A stretch of 64,000 bases of DNA from Streptomyces sp. SKN60. GTDB lineage: Bacteria; Actinomycetota; Actinomycetes; Streptomycetales; Streptomycetaceae. The position numbers and the translations under genes were made by a program. The stretch is taken from contig NZ_JAHTMW010000012.1 in the NCBI RefSeq assembly GCF_026236535.1, positions 1-64,000 of the forward strand, written 5' to 3'. The notes beneath the pieces are model-generated. The model saw nothing but the letters and a program-made list of their open reading frames with translations, made no database searches and had not been told where the DNA came from. Positions 35,482 to 43,712 of this stretch are shown here, piece by piece (the first letter of the stretch is position 1; each line of letters begins with the position of its first letter).

Positions 35482-35495
35482 TTACCAACAAGTAA
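35482..35495. promoter_or_regulatory. AT-rich dyad upstream of the ether-lipid-type operon
   Basis: TTAC-CAACAA-GTAA with a following second GTAAG, in the only AT-rich piece of the 120-base gap, 44 bases before the desaturase-like gene. It resembles a TetR-type half-site pair or a promoter element; no regulator gene is adjacent. Confidence 0.35.
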
Positions 35496-35558
35496 GTAAG
35501 ACCAGATGTCAGCAAGCTTTGGCGCCTTCTCACAACAAGAGCATGATGGGGCGGCTGC

Positions 35559-36284
35559 TCAGACGCCCGCCGCTCCCAGCAGCGAACCCGCCGCGTACGT
35601 CACCGCCATCGCCAGCGCGCCGCCGGCGACGTTGCGCAGGACGGCGCGGGGGACGGGGGCGGCGCCGAGCCGGGCCGAGGACCAGCCGGTGAGGGCGAGG
35701 GCGGCGAGCACGCAGACGACCGTGATCCACAGCCGGTGGTCGGCCGGCGGGAGCACGATCGCGAGCAGCGGCAGCAGCGCGCCGGCCGTGAAGGCGAGGA
35801 AGCTGGCGCCGGCCGCGTGCCAGGGGTTGGTGAGCTCGTCGGGGTCGATGCCCAGCTCCACGCGCGCGTGGGCGCGCAGCGCGTCGCGCTCGGTGAGCTG
35901 GAGGGCGGCCTCGCGGGCCACGTCCGGGCTGAGGCCGCGGCGGGCGAGCAGTCCGGTGAGCTCGGCGAGTTCGGCCTCGGGCTGCTCGCGCAGCTCCCGG
36001 CGCTCCTGGGCGAGGGCGGCCTTCTCGGAGTCGCGCTGGGTGGAGACGGAGACGTACTCCCCCGCGGCCATCGACATGGAGCCGGCGAGCAGTCCGGCGA
36101 GGCCCGCGGTGAGCAGGGTGTCCCGGGATCCGGTGGCGCCGGCGACGCCGACGACGAGACCCGCGGTGGAGACGACTCCGTCGTTGGCTCCGAGCACGGC
36201 GGCCCGGAGCCAGTTGAGCCGGGAGCCGAGGCCGCCGCCGTGGGCCTCGTCGTGTGCGGGGGCGGGCACGGGTGCGTCGGTCAC
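35559..36284 (-). CDS. VIT1/CCC1-family transporter
   Basis: 241-residue membrane protein of the vacuolar iron/manganese transporter family. The first helix holds the family motif (RLNWLRAAVLGANDGVVSTAGLVVGVAGA), with a second in SMAAGEYVSVSTQRDSE, followed by a charged cytoplasmic region (about 80-150) and two to three more helices. Family members move Fe2+ or Mn2+ out of the cytoplasm. GTG start with little ribosome site. It lies 24 bases behind the amidohydrolase gene, so it may be the last gene of that operon, though a metabolic link is not obvious. Confidence 0.88.
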   Translation of the reverse strand: MTDAPVPAPAHDEAHGGGLGSRLNWLRAAVLGANDGVVSTAGLVVGVAGATGSRDTLLTAGLAGLLAGSMSMAAGEYVSVSTQRDSEKAALAQERRELREQPEAELAELTGLLARRGLSPDVAREAALQLTERDALRAHARVELGIDPDELTNPWHAAGASFLAFTAGALLPLLAIVLPPADHRLWITVVCVLAALALTGWSSARLGAAPVPRAVLRNVAGGALAMAVTYAAGSLLGAAGV

Positions 36285-36308
36285 CCCTGGAGGGTCGCAC
36301 CCGCCGCC

Positions 36309-37550
36309 TCACCAGACGCGGACCGACCCGCCCTTCGCGAAGGCCGGGCTGGTGGCGGCGGCCGGGACCTCGGTGAGCGGCTCGGCGATCTCCGCGACGG
36401 TCGGGCCGTGCACCGCGGCCAGGGCGTCGAGCAGGTCGAGGTCGAAGCCGTAGACGCGGGCCGCGTTGCCGCCGGCCATGGCGGCGACCTCGTCCGGCGG
36501 CAGCCCCGCGTAGGCGATCCGCAGGCCCTCCCGGGAGTACGGAGTGGTGCCCTCGTCGTGCGGGTAGTCGCTGCCCCACATGATCTTGTCGAGGCCGATC
36601 CGGTCGCGCAGCGGCACCTCGTGCGGGCGCATGAAACTCGCGCCGACGAAGCAGTTGTCCCGCCACACCTCGCGCGGCCCCTTCCCCATCGACTCGGCGA
36701 GCCCGGCGCCGAACTTGGACTCGGCCGTGGCCGCCTTCGCCGAGGCCGCGACCAGGCGCCCGTGGTAGTAGTCCAGCATGTCGAGCACGCCCGGGATCCA
36801 GCCCGAGCCCTGCTCGGTCAGGACCAGTTTGAGCCCCGGGTGGCGCCGGAACGCGCCGCCGAACACCAGGTGCCACAGCGCCCGGTGCGAGAACCAGGTC
36901 GTCTCCACCATGAACACCGCCCGCGCGGCCGGTTCGTCGCCGAGCGGCGGCGAGGCCGAGCCGCCGTGGTGGTTGACCGGGACGTCGAGCTCCGCGCAGA
37001 CCGCCCAGATCGGGTCGTACGCCGCCGAGTACAGCTCCGGCACGGGCGAACCGGGCGGCACGCCGGGCAGCAGGATGCCGCCGGTGAGCCCGGCCGCGCG
37101 GGCCCGGCGGATCTCGGCGACCGCCGCGTCCACGTCGTTGAGCAGGATCTGCGCGACGCCCGCCCGCCGCCCCGGCGCGTCGGCGCAGAAGTCGGCGAGC
37201 CAGCGGTTGTGCGCCTGCAGCCCGGCCCAGCGCTGCTCGTACTCGGCCCGGTCCGGCGGCTGGGCCATCAGCGAGGCCTTGGGGAAGAACGGCGGGATGG
37301 TGTTGGGGAAGACGACCTCGGCGACGATGCCGTCCGCCTCCAGTTCGCGCAGCCGGCGCCGCGAGTTCCAGTTGCGGTCGGCGGTGTCGGCGAGCAGGTC
37401 CTCGTACGGGTTGACGTAGGTCGCCGCCCAGGCGTCGAAGTCGTCGTGGTGCTTCCTGGCCAGGTACGGCTTGTAGTCGAGGAGGTCGGCGCCGGCGTGG
37501 CAGTCGGCGGAGATGACGGTGTAGCGGTCGGTGGGCGCGGCCGGGGTCAC
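36309..37550 (-). CDS. Amidohydrolase-2 family protein (first of a pair)
   Basis: 413 residues, related to the metal-dependent ACMSD-type decarboxylases and hydrolases. The N-terminal metal motif is altered to ISADCHAG (D-x-H), the middle has NHHGGSAS and FSHRALWHL, and the C-terminal motif is IMWGSDYPHDEGT with the metal-type Asp. The GTG start overlaps the stop of the second amidohydrolase gene by four bases (GTGA). The two paralogues are clearly homologous over their full length but differ much in the middle, which suggests a heterodimer or two successive steps. Substrate unknown. Confidence 0.88.
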   Translation of the reverse strand: MTPAAPTDRYTVISADCHAGADLLDYKPYLARKHHDDFDAWAATYVNPYEDLLADTADRNWNSRRRLRELEADGIVAEVVFPNTIPPFFPKASLMAQPPDRAEYEQRWAGLQAHNRWLADFCADAPGRRAGVAQILLNDVDAAVAEIRRARAAGLTGGILLPGVPPGSPVPELYSAAYDPIWAVCAELDVPVNHHGGSASPPLGDEPAARAVFMVETTWFSHRALWHLVFGGAFRRHPGLKLVLTEQGSGWIPGVLDMLDYYHGRLVAASAKAATAESKFGAGLAESMGKGPREVWRDNCFVGASFMRPHEVPLRDRIGLDKIMWGSDYPHDEGTTPYSREGLRIAYAGLPPDEVAAMAGGNAARVYGFDLDLLDALAAVHGPTVAEIAEPLTEVPAAATSPAFAKGGSVRVW

Positions 37551-38842
37551 GGGTTCACCCCCAGGACCGGGAAGTCGTGCTCGGTGAGCCAGTGCCGGCC
37601 GACCTCCCGGGAGCGGGCCCAGGAGGCCTCGACGGCGGCCTGGTCGGGGTCCTGGCCGAGCTCGGCCGGGGTGGGGCCGATCCGCCGGGCGATCGGCGCC
37701 AGCTTCCCGGGGTCGAAGCCGAAGACCTCGGCGGCGGCCAGGCCGAGCATCCGGCGGGTCTCGGCGACCGGGATGTCGTGGAAGGTGTCCCGCAGCCACG
37801 CGCGCGTGCGCGGCCAGGTGCCCTCGGGGTGCGGGAAGTCGGAGCCCCACAGGATGTTGTCGACCCCGATCTCGTACCGCTGGGCCAGCTCGCGCCGCTT
37901 GGTGTTGGTGGCGCAGACGAACACCTGCCGGTCCAGGTACTCGCTGGGCGGGCGCTTCAGCTCGGCGAACGGCGAGAGCTTCTTGCCGCCGTGCGCGCCG
38001 AGGTAGAGCCGGTCCATGAACCACAGCAGGTTCGGCAGCCACCAGCAGCCGGACTCGGCGACGCCGAAGCGCAGCCCCGGATGCCGCTCGAAGACGCCGG
38101 ACCAGAGCAGGAACCACAGCGGCCGGGCCGGCCACCAGGTGACCTCGGAGACGTAGATCCCGAGGTGGTCGCCGTACTCGTGGCGGGGCGCGGCGCCGGA
38201 GTGGGTGACCACCGGCATCCCGGTCTCGGCGGCGGCCGCCCACACCGGGTCGTAACGCCGGTCGTGGTAGGGCACCTTGCCCACCCACATGGAGGGGATC
38301 ATCAGCGCGCCGAGCCCGGACTCCCTGGCCCGGTGGATCTCGGCGACGACCTCGGCCGGGTCGGCGGTGACGGGCAGCAGCGCGACCCCGCAGTGCCGCT
38401 CGGGGTGCTGGGACACGAAGTCGGCGAGCCAGCGGTTGTGGGCCTTGGCGCCCGCCATGCCGAGCTCGGGGTCCTGGTCGCCGGAGAGCCCGAGGCCGAC
38501 GCCGAAGGGCGCGGCGGTGCGGCTGTCGACGGCGTCCGCGTCGGGGAAGACGACCTCGGCGGCCACTCCGTCGCCGTCGAGCTCCTTGATGCGCTGCGCG
38601 GCGTCCCAGCCGCCGCGCAGCCCCTCCTCGTGGTCGCTGAACCACTTGTCGGCGAAGGCCTCGTTGCGCACCCCGAGCCGGGTCATGGCCTCGCGGCGGG
38701 CGTCCCGGCCCGCGAGGAACTCGTCGAAGGCGCGGTGGAAGCGGGGGTCGAGATAGGGCCGGTACTCCTCGGTGGGCAGACCGGCGTGACAGTCGGAGGA
38801 GATGATGAGATACGGGTCCAGGTACGGGTCGTCGACGCTCAT
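37547..38842 (-). CDS. Amidohydrolase-2 family protein (second of a pair)
   Basis: 431-residue paralogue of the downstream protein, with ISSDCHAG near the N-terminus, THSGAAPRHEYG in the middle, a long Trp-rich segment (EVTWWPARPLWFLL, CWWLPNLLWFMDRL) and NILWGSDFPHPEGTWP near the end. It keeps the same Asp/His metal residues. GGCCAAGGAGCCGAC precedes ATG 38842. It follows the SDR gene by 17 bases and overlaps the next amidohydrolase gene. The operon is predicted to break down a carboxylated or lactone-type compound; this is inference. Confidence 0.88.
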   Translation of the reverse strand: MSVDDPYLDPYLIISSDCHAGLPTEEYRPYLDPRFHRAFDEFLAGRDARREAMTRLGVRNEAFADKWFSDHEEGLRGGWDAAQRIKELDGDGVAAEVVFPDADAVDSRTAAPFGVGLGLSGDQDPELGMAGAKAHNRWLADFVSQHPERHCGVALLPVTADPAEVVAEIHRARESGLGALMIPSMWVGKVPYHDRRYDPVWAAAAETGMPVVTHSGAAPRHEYGDHLGIYVSEVTWWPARPLWFLLWSGVFERHPGLRFGVAESGCWWLPNLLWFMDRLYLGAHGGKKLSPFAELKRPPSEYLDRQVFVCATNTKRRELAQRYEIGVDNILWGSDFPHPEGTWPRTRAWLRDTFHDIPVAETRRMLGLAAAEVFGFDPGKLAPIARRIGPTPAELGQDPDQAAVEASWARSREVGRHWLTEHDFPVLGVNP

Positions 38843-38859
38843 GTCGGCTCCTTGGCCGG

Positions 38860-39744
38860 TCAGTCGAGGATGAAGTTCTCCAGGTAGGACGGGTTGGCGC
38901 GGTCGAGCATCGACTGCGAGCGCGCCCTGATCTGCCGGTCGCTGTGCTCGCTCGCCGGGAGCATCCAGAACCGGTCGGCCCTGATGCCGTCGACGACGTG
39001 CCCGGCGACCTCCTCGACCGGGGTGAAGGCGACCTCGTGCCCGGCCTCCTTCATCGCCGCCTCCCACTGGTCGAGGCTGCGGTACGGCGTCTTCCGGGGG
39101 CGCTCCTTGGCGAAGCGCTCGGGCCGGTTGCGGTGCGACTCCCACAGGCCGGTGCGCAGCATGTGCGGCCCGGGGAAGAGCACGGAGGCACCGACAAGGG
39201 CCCGTTCCGCCTTCAGGTGGGCGTAGAGCGACTCGGTCATGGTGACGACGGCGGACTTGGTGACGGCGTAGACGGAGGCGGTGGGCAACGGGGCGATGCC
39301 GCCGTCGCCGGAGGAGGTGTTGACGACATGGCCGGGCTCGCCGCCCGCGAGCATCCGGGGCACGAAGGCCTGGATGCCGTGGAAGACGCCCCACACGTTG
39401 ACGGCGAAGGCCCACTTCCAGTCGTTGGGTTCGTGCTCCCACATGCGGCCCTCGGCGCCGGAGCCGACGCCCGCGTTGTTGCACAGCACGTGCACGGCGC
39501 CGAAGGTGTCGTACGCGGCGTCGGCGAAGGCCCGTACGGAGTCGGGCTCGCTGACGTCGACGGTACGGGCGAGGATCTGCACCCCGCCCTCCATCAGCTC
39601 CTCGGCGGCCCTGGCCAGCGGCTCCTCCTCGACGTCCCCGAGGACGACGGCGAGTCCCTCGGCGGCGAAGCGGCGGGCCATGGCGAGGCCGATGCCGCTG
39701 GCGGCGCCGGTGACGACGGCGACCTGTCCCTCGCGCAGTTCCAT
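38860..39744 (-). CDS. Short-chain dehydrogenase/reductase
   Basis: 294-residue classical SDR. Cofactor motif TGAASGIG at 13-20 with an acidic residue at the end of strand 2 (LGDVEE), favouring NAD; NNAG; catalytic Ser in NTSSGDG and YAVTK as the Tyr-x3-Lys pair. The ATG shares one base with the stop of the acetoacetate decarboxylase-like gene (TGATG), so translation is coupled. It belongs to the TetR-flanked catabolic operon. Substrate unknown, likely a secondary alcohol or ketone. Confidence 0.9.
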   Translation of the reverse strand: MELREGQVAVVTGAASGIGLAMARRFAAEGLAVVLGDVEEEPLARAAEELMEGGVQILARTVDVSEPDSVRAFADAAYDTFGAVHVLCNNAGVGSGAEGRMWEHEPNDWKWAFAVNVWGVFHGIQAFVPRMLAGGEPGHVVNTSSGDGGIAPLPTASVYAVTKSAVVTMTESLYAHLKAERALVGASVLFPGPHMLRTGLWESHRNRPERFAKERPRKTPYRSLDQWEAAMKEAGHEVAFTPVEEVAGHVVDGIRADRFWMLPASEHSDRQIRARSQSMLDRANPSYLENFILD

Positions 39745-40544
39745 CAGACGGCGCTCCCTTCCGGCGGGGCGTCCAGGGTCTGCTGCGGGTCGTCGTAGCG
39801 CTGGTGGAGATAGGGCAGCAGGGCGGCGGGGTCGACCCGCTCGACGACCCGGCCGCGCTGGTCGGTGGTCTTCTCGCCGATGGTGATCTCGACCAGCCGG
39901 CGCACCGGCAGATCGGCCACCGGGTCGTACATCGACTCGCGGAGCACCACGTCCCCGGTGACCCGCTCCAGTCGGCGTACCTTCTCGTTGCGCAGGCAGT
40001 GGACCAGGACGGGTTCGGTGTCGAAGCCCGAACCGTCCACCGCCGGCAGGAACTTGAAGTAGAAGTCGGCCTTCTCGGTGGGCTCCGGCAGCGGCAGCGC
40101 GCCGGACACGGCGCCGCGCACCTCGACGAAGGCGATGCCGTGCCGGGCGAGGGAGGCGCGGACCGTCAGTCCGTCGCGCTCGACGAGCACCTCGCCGAGC
40201 TTCTTCGGCTCGCCGAAGACCTCACGGCCGCCGGTGAGGGCGCGCTCGTGGGTCATCGGCATGACCAGCGGGTACCAGCCCTCCCGGTCGCCGTGGGCGG
40301 CGGCGACGGCGACGGAGCCGGCTCCGAGGGGGTAGCCGGGGAGGTCGACCTTGCTGATATTGACCCGGACCAGCGGGCGTCCGGTGGGTTTGAGCGGCGG
40401 CGGCAGGACGGCCGCCACGACGTCCGGGTCGGTCTCCCAGACGGCGACGACCCCGGTGGACCAGATGTCGGGGAGTTTCGCGCTCTTCGCCCGCGTCGCG
40501 GCGATCTCCGCCTCGGTGCGCGCCCCGTACCGTACTCGTGCCAT
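39744..40544 (-). CDS. Acetoacetate decarboxylase family protein
   Basis: 266-residue protein of the ADC fold. The Schiff-base lysine pair is visible as FGEPKKLG (Lys114-Lys115), matching the clostridial enzyme's active-site PKK. Upstream conserved parts are PRPLVRVNISKVDLPGYPLG. It starts the five-gene operon running to the VIT1 gene. The promoter is shared with the divergent TetR gene and contains a perfect palindrome. It may decarboxylate a beta-keto acid or catalyse a related aldol/dehydration step, as other family members do; the substrate is not known. Confidence 0.88.
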   Translation of the reverse strand: MARVRYGARTEAEIAATRAKSAKLPDIWSTGVVAVWETDPDVVAAVLPPPLKPTGRPLVRVNISKVDLPGYPLGAGSVAVAAAHGDREGWYPLVMPMTHERALTGGREVFGEPKKLGEVLVERDGLTVRASLARHGIAFVEVRGAVSGALPLPEPTEKADFYFKFLPAVDGSGFDTEPVLVHCLRNEKVRRLERVTGDVVLRESMYDPVADLPVRRLVEITIGEKTTDQRGRVVERVDPAALLPYLHQRYDDPQQTLDAPPEGSAV

Positions 40545-40582
40545 GACGTACCACCCTTCGGGAAGGTATCGGCCTGTACGCC

Positions 40583-40597
40583 TGTAACACAGTTACA
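40583..40597. promoter_or_regulatory. Perfect palindrome, probable TetR operator
   Basis: TGTAAC-ACA-GTTACA, a perfect 6-bp dyad with 3-base spacer, in the 112-base gap between the divergent decarboxylase operon and the TetR gene. Symmetry and position fit an operator controlling both. Confidence 0.75.
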
Positions 40598-40656
40598 CCG
40601 GCGACCCGGAAGGGTAAAGACCCGTGCACGGCACGGGAGTTGGGGGAGCTGATCGG

Positions 40657-41280
40657 ATGGCACGCAGCGCACTGACCCGCGACGGGGTCCTGGACACGGC
40701 CGCCGCCCTGGTCAAGGAGCACGGCCCGGACGCCCTCACCATGCGCCGGCTCGCCGCCGAGCTCGGCACCGCCGTCACCTCGATCTACTGGCACGTCGGC
40801 AACCGCGAGTCGCTGCTCGACGCCCTCGTCGAGCGCACCGTCGCCGACCTCGGCACCCTGCGCCCGCGCGGCGGCGACCCGGCCGAGCGGATCGTCTCGG
40901 TGGCCGCCCTGCTGCGCCGCGCCCTGCGCGACCGCCCCCATCTGGTCGCCATGGTCCACGAGCGCGGCCTGACGGAGCGCATGTTCCTGCCCGCCCAGCG
41001 CGCCCTGATCCACGAGGCGCACGCGGCCGGTCTGCGCGGCGCCCGCGCCGCCGCGCTGGTCCGCGCGGTCCAGTTCCAGGTCGTCGGCCACGTCCTGGTC
41101 GAACGCAACCGCGAACGCTCCCCCGCCCAGTCCCCCGCCGAGCCGGACCTGTGGGGCGCGGCCGCGTGCACTCCGGCCGACGCGGACCCGGAGCTGGCCG
41201 CCGCGCTCGCCGCCCCGATCGACACGGAGGCGGTCTTCACGGCGGGCGTACGGGCGCTGGTGGCGGGACTGCTCGCCTGA
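40657..41280 (+). CDS. TetR-family transcriptional regulator
   Basis: 207 residues. The N-terminal helix-turn-helix is typical (RDGVLDTAAALVKEHGPDALTMRRLAAELGTAVTSIYWHVGNRESLLDAL, residues 8-57). The rest is an all-helical ligand domain with His-rich RPHLVAMVHERG near 100 and C-terminal TetR_C features. The ATG has TGGGGGAGCTGATCGG before it. Divergent from the amidohydrolase operon with a palindrome between them, it is the likely repressor of that operon. The inducer is unknown. Confidence 0.9.
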   Translation: MARSALTRDGVLDTAAALVKEHGPDALTMRRLAAELGTAVTSIYWHVGNRESLLDALVERTVADLGTLRPRGGDPAERIVSVAALLRRALRDRPHLVAMVHERGLTERMFLPAQRALIHEAHAAGLRGARAAALVRAVQFQVVGHVLVERNRERSPAQSPAEPDLWGAAACTPADADPELAAALAAPIDTEAVFTAGVRALVAGLLA

Positions 41281-41430
41281 GGGCTCCCCGGGAGAGGACG
41301 TCAACCGGCGTACCGGCGGGCGCCGGTGGGCGCCGGCGGGCTTCGCGCCCGCTCCCGTACGCACGGATCCGGCCACCGAAGCGGACACCGCGCGCGGGGC
41401 TGTCGGTCGCGGCCCGTATTCTCAGTGACC

Positions 41431-42408
41431 GTGCTTGACGACCGTACGACAGCAGCGACGTGGCCGACCGCGTACCCGCAGGGGTACGCGGTCGTCGACG
41501 TGGAGACCACCGGCCTCGCCCGCGACGACCGGATAGTGTCGGCCGGTGTCTACCGCCTGGACGCGCAGGGCAATGTCGAGGACCACTGGTACACCCTGGT
41601 CAACCCCGAGCGGGACCCCGGGCCGGTGTGGATCCACGGGCTCACCAGCGACCTCCTGGAGGGCGCGCCGCTGTTCCCGGAGATCGTCGAGGAGTTCTCG
41701 GCGCGCCTGGAGGGGCGGGTGCTCGTCGCGCACAACGCGATGTTCGACTGGCAGATGATCGCCCGGGAGTACGCGCGGGCCGAGGCCACCGCGCCGGTGC
41801 GGCAGCGGCTGTGCACCATCGCGCTGTCGAAGGAGCTGGCGCTGCCGCTGCCCAACCACAAGCTGGAGTCGCTTGCCGCGCACTTCGGCGTGGTCCAGCA
41901 GCGCGCGCACAACGCCCTGGACGACGCGCGGGTGCTGGCGGAGGCCTTCCGGCCCAGCCTGCACGCGGCGGCCGAGCGGAACGTACGGCTGCCGCTCCTG
42001 GAGTGCCGCCCGCTGACCGAGTGGGCGCAGAGCCCGGAGCGGCCCCGGATCGGCCACCAGGCCTCGGCCTCGTACCGGACGAACACCTGGCGCCCGTCGC
42101 GGAAGCGGCCGGCCTGTCCGTACCCCAACCCCGGGCGGTACGAGTCGGACAAACCGCTCAAGCAGGGCATGCGGGTGGCGTTCTCCGGCGACACCTCCGT
42201 CGACCGCGAGCTCCTGGAGGACCGCACGGTCGACGCCGGGCTGCACGTGGCGAGCAGTGTGTCGCGGCTCACCAGCCTGCTCGTCACCAACGACCCGGAC
42301 TCCGCCACCGGCAAGACCCTGAAGGCCAAGTCCTTCGGCACGCCGATCGTCGACGAGGCCGCCTACACCCAGCTGCTTCGGGACGTCGCCCCGGCCGACG
42401 ACGAGTGA
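41431..42408 (+). CDS. DEDDh 3'-5' exonuclease with BRCT-like C-terminus
   Basis: 325-residue nuclease. Exonuclease motifs: Asp23/Glu25 in VVDVETTGL, Asp in AHNAMFDWQM, and His/Asp in HNALDDARVL, all of the DEDDh type found in DnaQ/epsilon and RNase T. Residues about 250-320 (KQGMRVAFSGDTSVDRELLEDR ... VTNDPDSATGKTLKAKSFGTPIVDE) look like a BRCT domain as in DNA ligases. The start is GTG 41431 or GTG 41425; there is no clear ribosome site. Probably acts in DNA repair or proofreading; not linked to polymerase III genes here. Confidence 0.88.
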   Translation: MLDDRTTAATWPTAYPQGYAVVDVETTGLARDDRIVSAGVYRLDAQGNVEDHWYTLVNPERDPGPVWIHGLTSDLLEGAPLFPEIVEEFSARLEGRVLVAHNAMFDWQMIAREYARAEATAPVRQRLCTIALSKELALPLPNHKLESLAAHFGVVQQRAHNALDDARVLAEAFRPSLHAAAERNVRLPLLECRPLTEWAQSPERPRIGHQASASYRTNTWRPSRKRPACPYPNPGRYESDKPLKQGMRVAFSGDTSVDRELLEDRTVDAGLHVASSVSRLTSLLVTNDPDSATGKTLKAKSFGTPIVDEAAYTQLLRDVAPADDE

Positions 42409-42512
42409 CCCCGCACGAGTGACCACGCGGCTGACGGCAGACGGGTGACGGCCGGGCGCGGGCCGGGCGCGCCGCCCGGTCTTCGCCCGTCCGTCGCACC
42501 ACCCTGTGGCGC

Positions 42513-42746
42513 ATGGCACGTTGTGAGGTCTGCGGAAACGATTACGGCATGTCCTTCGAGGTGCACGCGCAGGGCGCGGTGCACGTCTTCGACTGCTTCG
42601 CCTGCGCCATCCACCGCATGGCACCCATCTGCGAGCACTGCCGGGTCCAGATCATCGGCCAGGGCGTCGAGGTCGAGGGCAGCTGGTACTGCGGGGGTCA
42701 CTGCGCCCGCGCGGAGGGGAGGGTGGGCATCGTCGACAAGGTGTGA
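42513..42746 (+). CDS. Small zinc-ribbon protein
   Basis: 77 residues with CxxC knuckles at Cys4/Cys7, Cys28/Cys31, Cys40/Cys43 and Cys60-x2-His63-Cys64, enough for two zinc sites in a LIM-like or ribbon fold. I do not recognise a named function; similar proteins are common in actinobacteria. The stop overlaps a possible GTG of the SURF1 gene (GTGA), so coupling with SURF1 is possible. ATG start; no good ribosome site is visible. Confidence 0.8.
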   Translation: MARCEVCGNDYGMSFEVHAQGAVHVFDCFACAIHRMAPICEHCRVQIIGQGVEVEGSWYCGGHCARAEGRVGIVDKV

Positions 42747-42826
42747 CGAAACGATCCACTGGTCGCCCGCCCCGGCGGCCGGAACCCCCCTGCGGTGCGC
42801 CCCTGGCCAAGTTGTACGGTCTTGGG

Positions 42827-43630
42827 GTGTACCGCTTCCTGTTGTCCCGGCAGTGGGTGATCCTCACCCTCGTGGCCCTCGTCCTCATCCCCGTGATGAT
42901 CGAGCTGGGCTTCTGGCAGTTCCACCGGCACGAGCGCCGGGTCGCCCAGAACGCCCTGATCGCGGACAACCTCGCGGCCAGGCCCGTCCCGGTCGAGGAG
43001 CTGACCTCCCCCGGGCACACCGTGCCGCGCGCGGACTACTGGCGGCACGTGACCGCCACCGGCACCTTCGACACCGCGCACGAGGTCGTGGTGCGCCGGC
43101 GCACCTCCTCGGACGACCGGGTCGGCGTGCACGTGCTGTCCCCGCTGGTCCTGAAGGACGGCAGGGTCGTCATGGTGAACCGGGGCTGGATCGAGGCCGC
43201 CGGCGACCAGCGGTCCTACCCGCACGTGCCGCCCGCGCCGAAGGGCGAGGTGACGGTCACCGGCCGGCTGATGGCCGACGAGACCACCGGCGCCAGCGGC
43301 ATCAAGGACCTCAAGGGCCTGCCGGACCGTCAGGTCATGCTGATCAACAGCAAGCAGCAGGCCGCTCTGCAGGGCCGCACCGTGCTCGGCGGCTATCTGG
43401 AGCAGACCGGCCCCGAGCCGGCCGGGGACGCCCCCGAGCTGATCCCGGACCCGGACCACGACTCGATCGGCGCGCACATGGCGTACGCGGTCCAGTGGTG
43501 GCTGTTCTCGGCCGGTGTGCCGGTCGGCTGGTTCATCCTGGCGCGGCGCGAGAAGCGCGACCGGGAGGCGGCGGCCGGTGCGGCCGACGCGCCGGAGGGG
43601 ACGCCCGCGCCCACCGGGGCGACCGCCTGA
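42827..43630 (+). CDS. SURF1 family protein (cytochrome oxidase assembly)
   Basis: 267 residues from GTG 42827, or 295 from GTG 42743, which overlaps the preceding stop. Two membrane helices, near the N-terminus (VILTLVALVLIPVMIELGFWQF, with the SURF1 GFWQ signature) and near the C-terminus (YAVQWWLFSAGVPVGWFIL), enclose an external domain with VNRGWIEAA. SURF1 delivers haem a to cytochrome c oxidase. The start at 42827 gives the usual MYRFLLSRQW-like beginning. A Pro/Ala tail of 30 residues follows. Confidence 0.9.
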   Translation: MYRFLLSRQWVILTLVALVLIPVMIELGFWQFHRHERRVAQNALIADNLAARPVPVEELTSPGHTVPRADYWRHVTATGTFDTAHEVVVRRRTSSDDRVGVHVLSPLVLKDGRVVMVNRGWIEAAGDQRSYPHVPPAPKGEVTVTGRLMADETTGASGIKDLKGLPDRQVMLINSKQQAALQGRTVLGGYLEQTGPEPAGDAPELIPDPDHDSIGAHMAYAVQWWLFSAGVPVGWFILARREKRDREAAAGAADAPEGTPAPTGATA

Positions 43631-43712
43631 GCCGACGGGCGACCCCTGAGCCGACACGAGGCCGTCCGCCCGCCCTGATTGACCGTCCCCGCTTCCGGGA
43701 ACAGCCCAAAGC

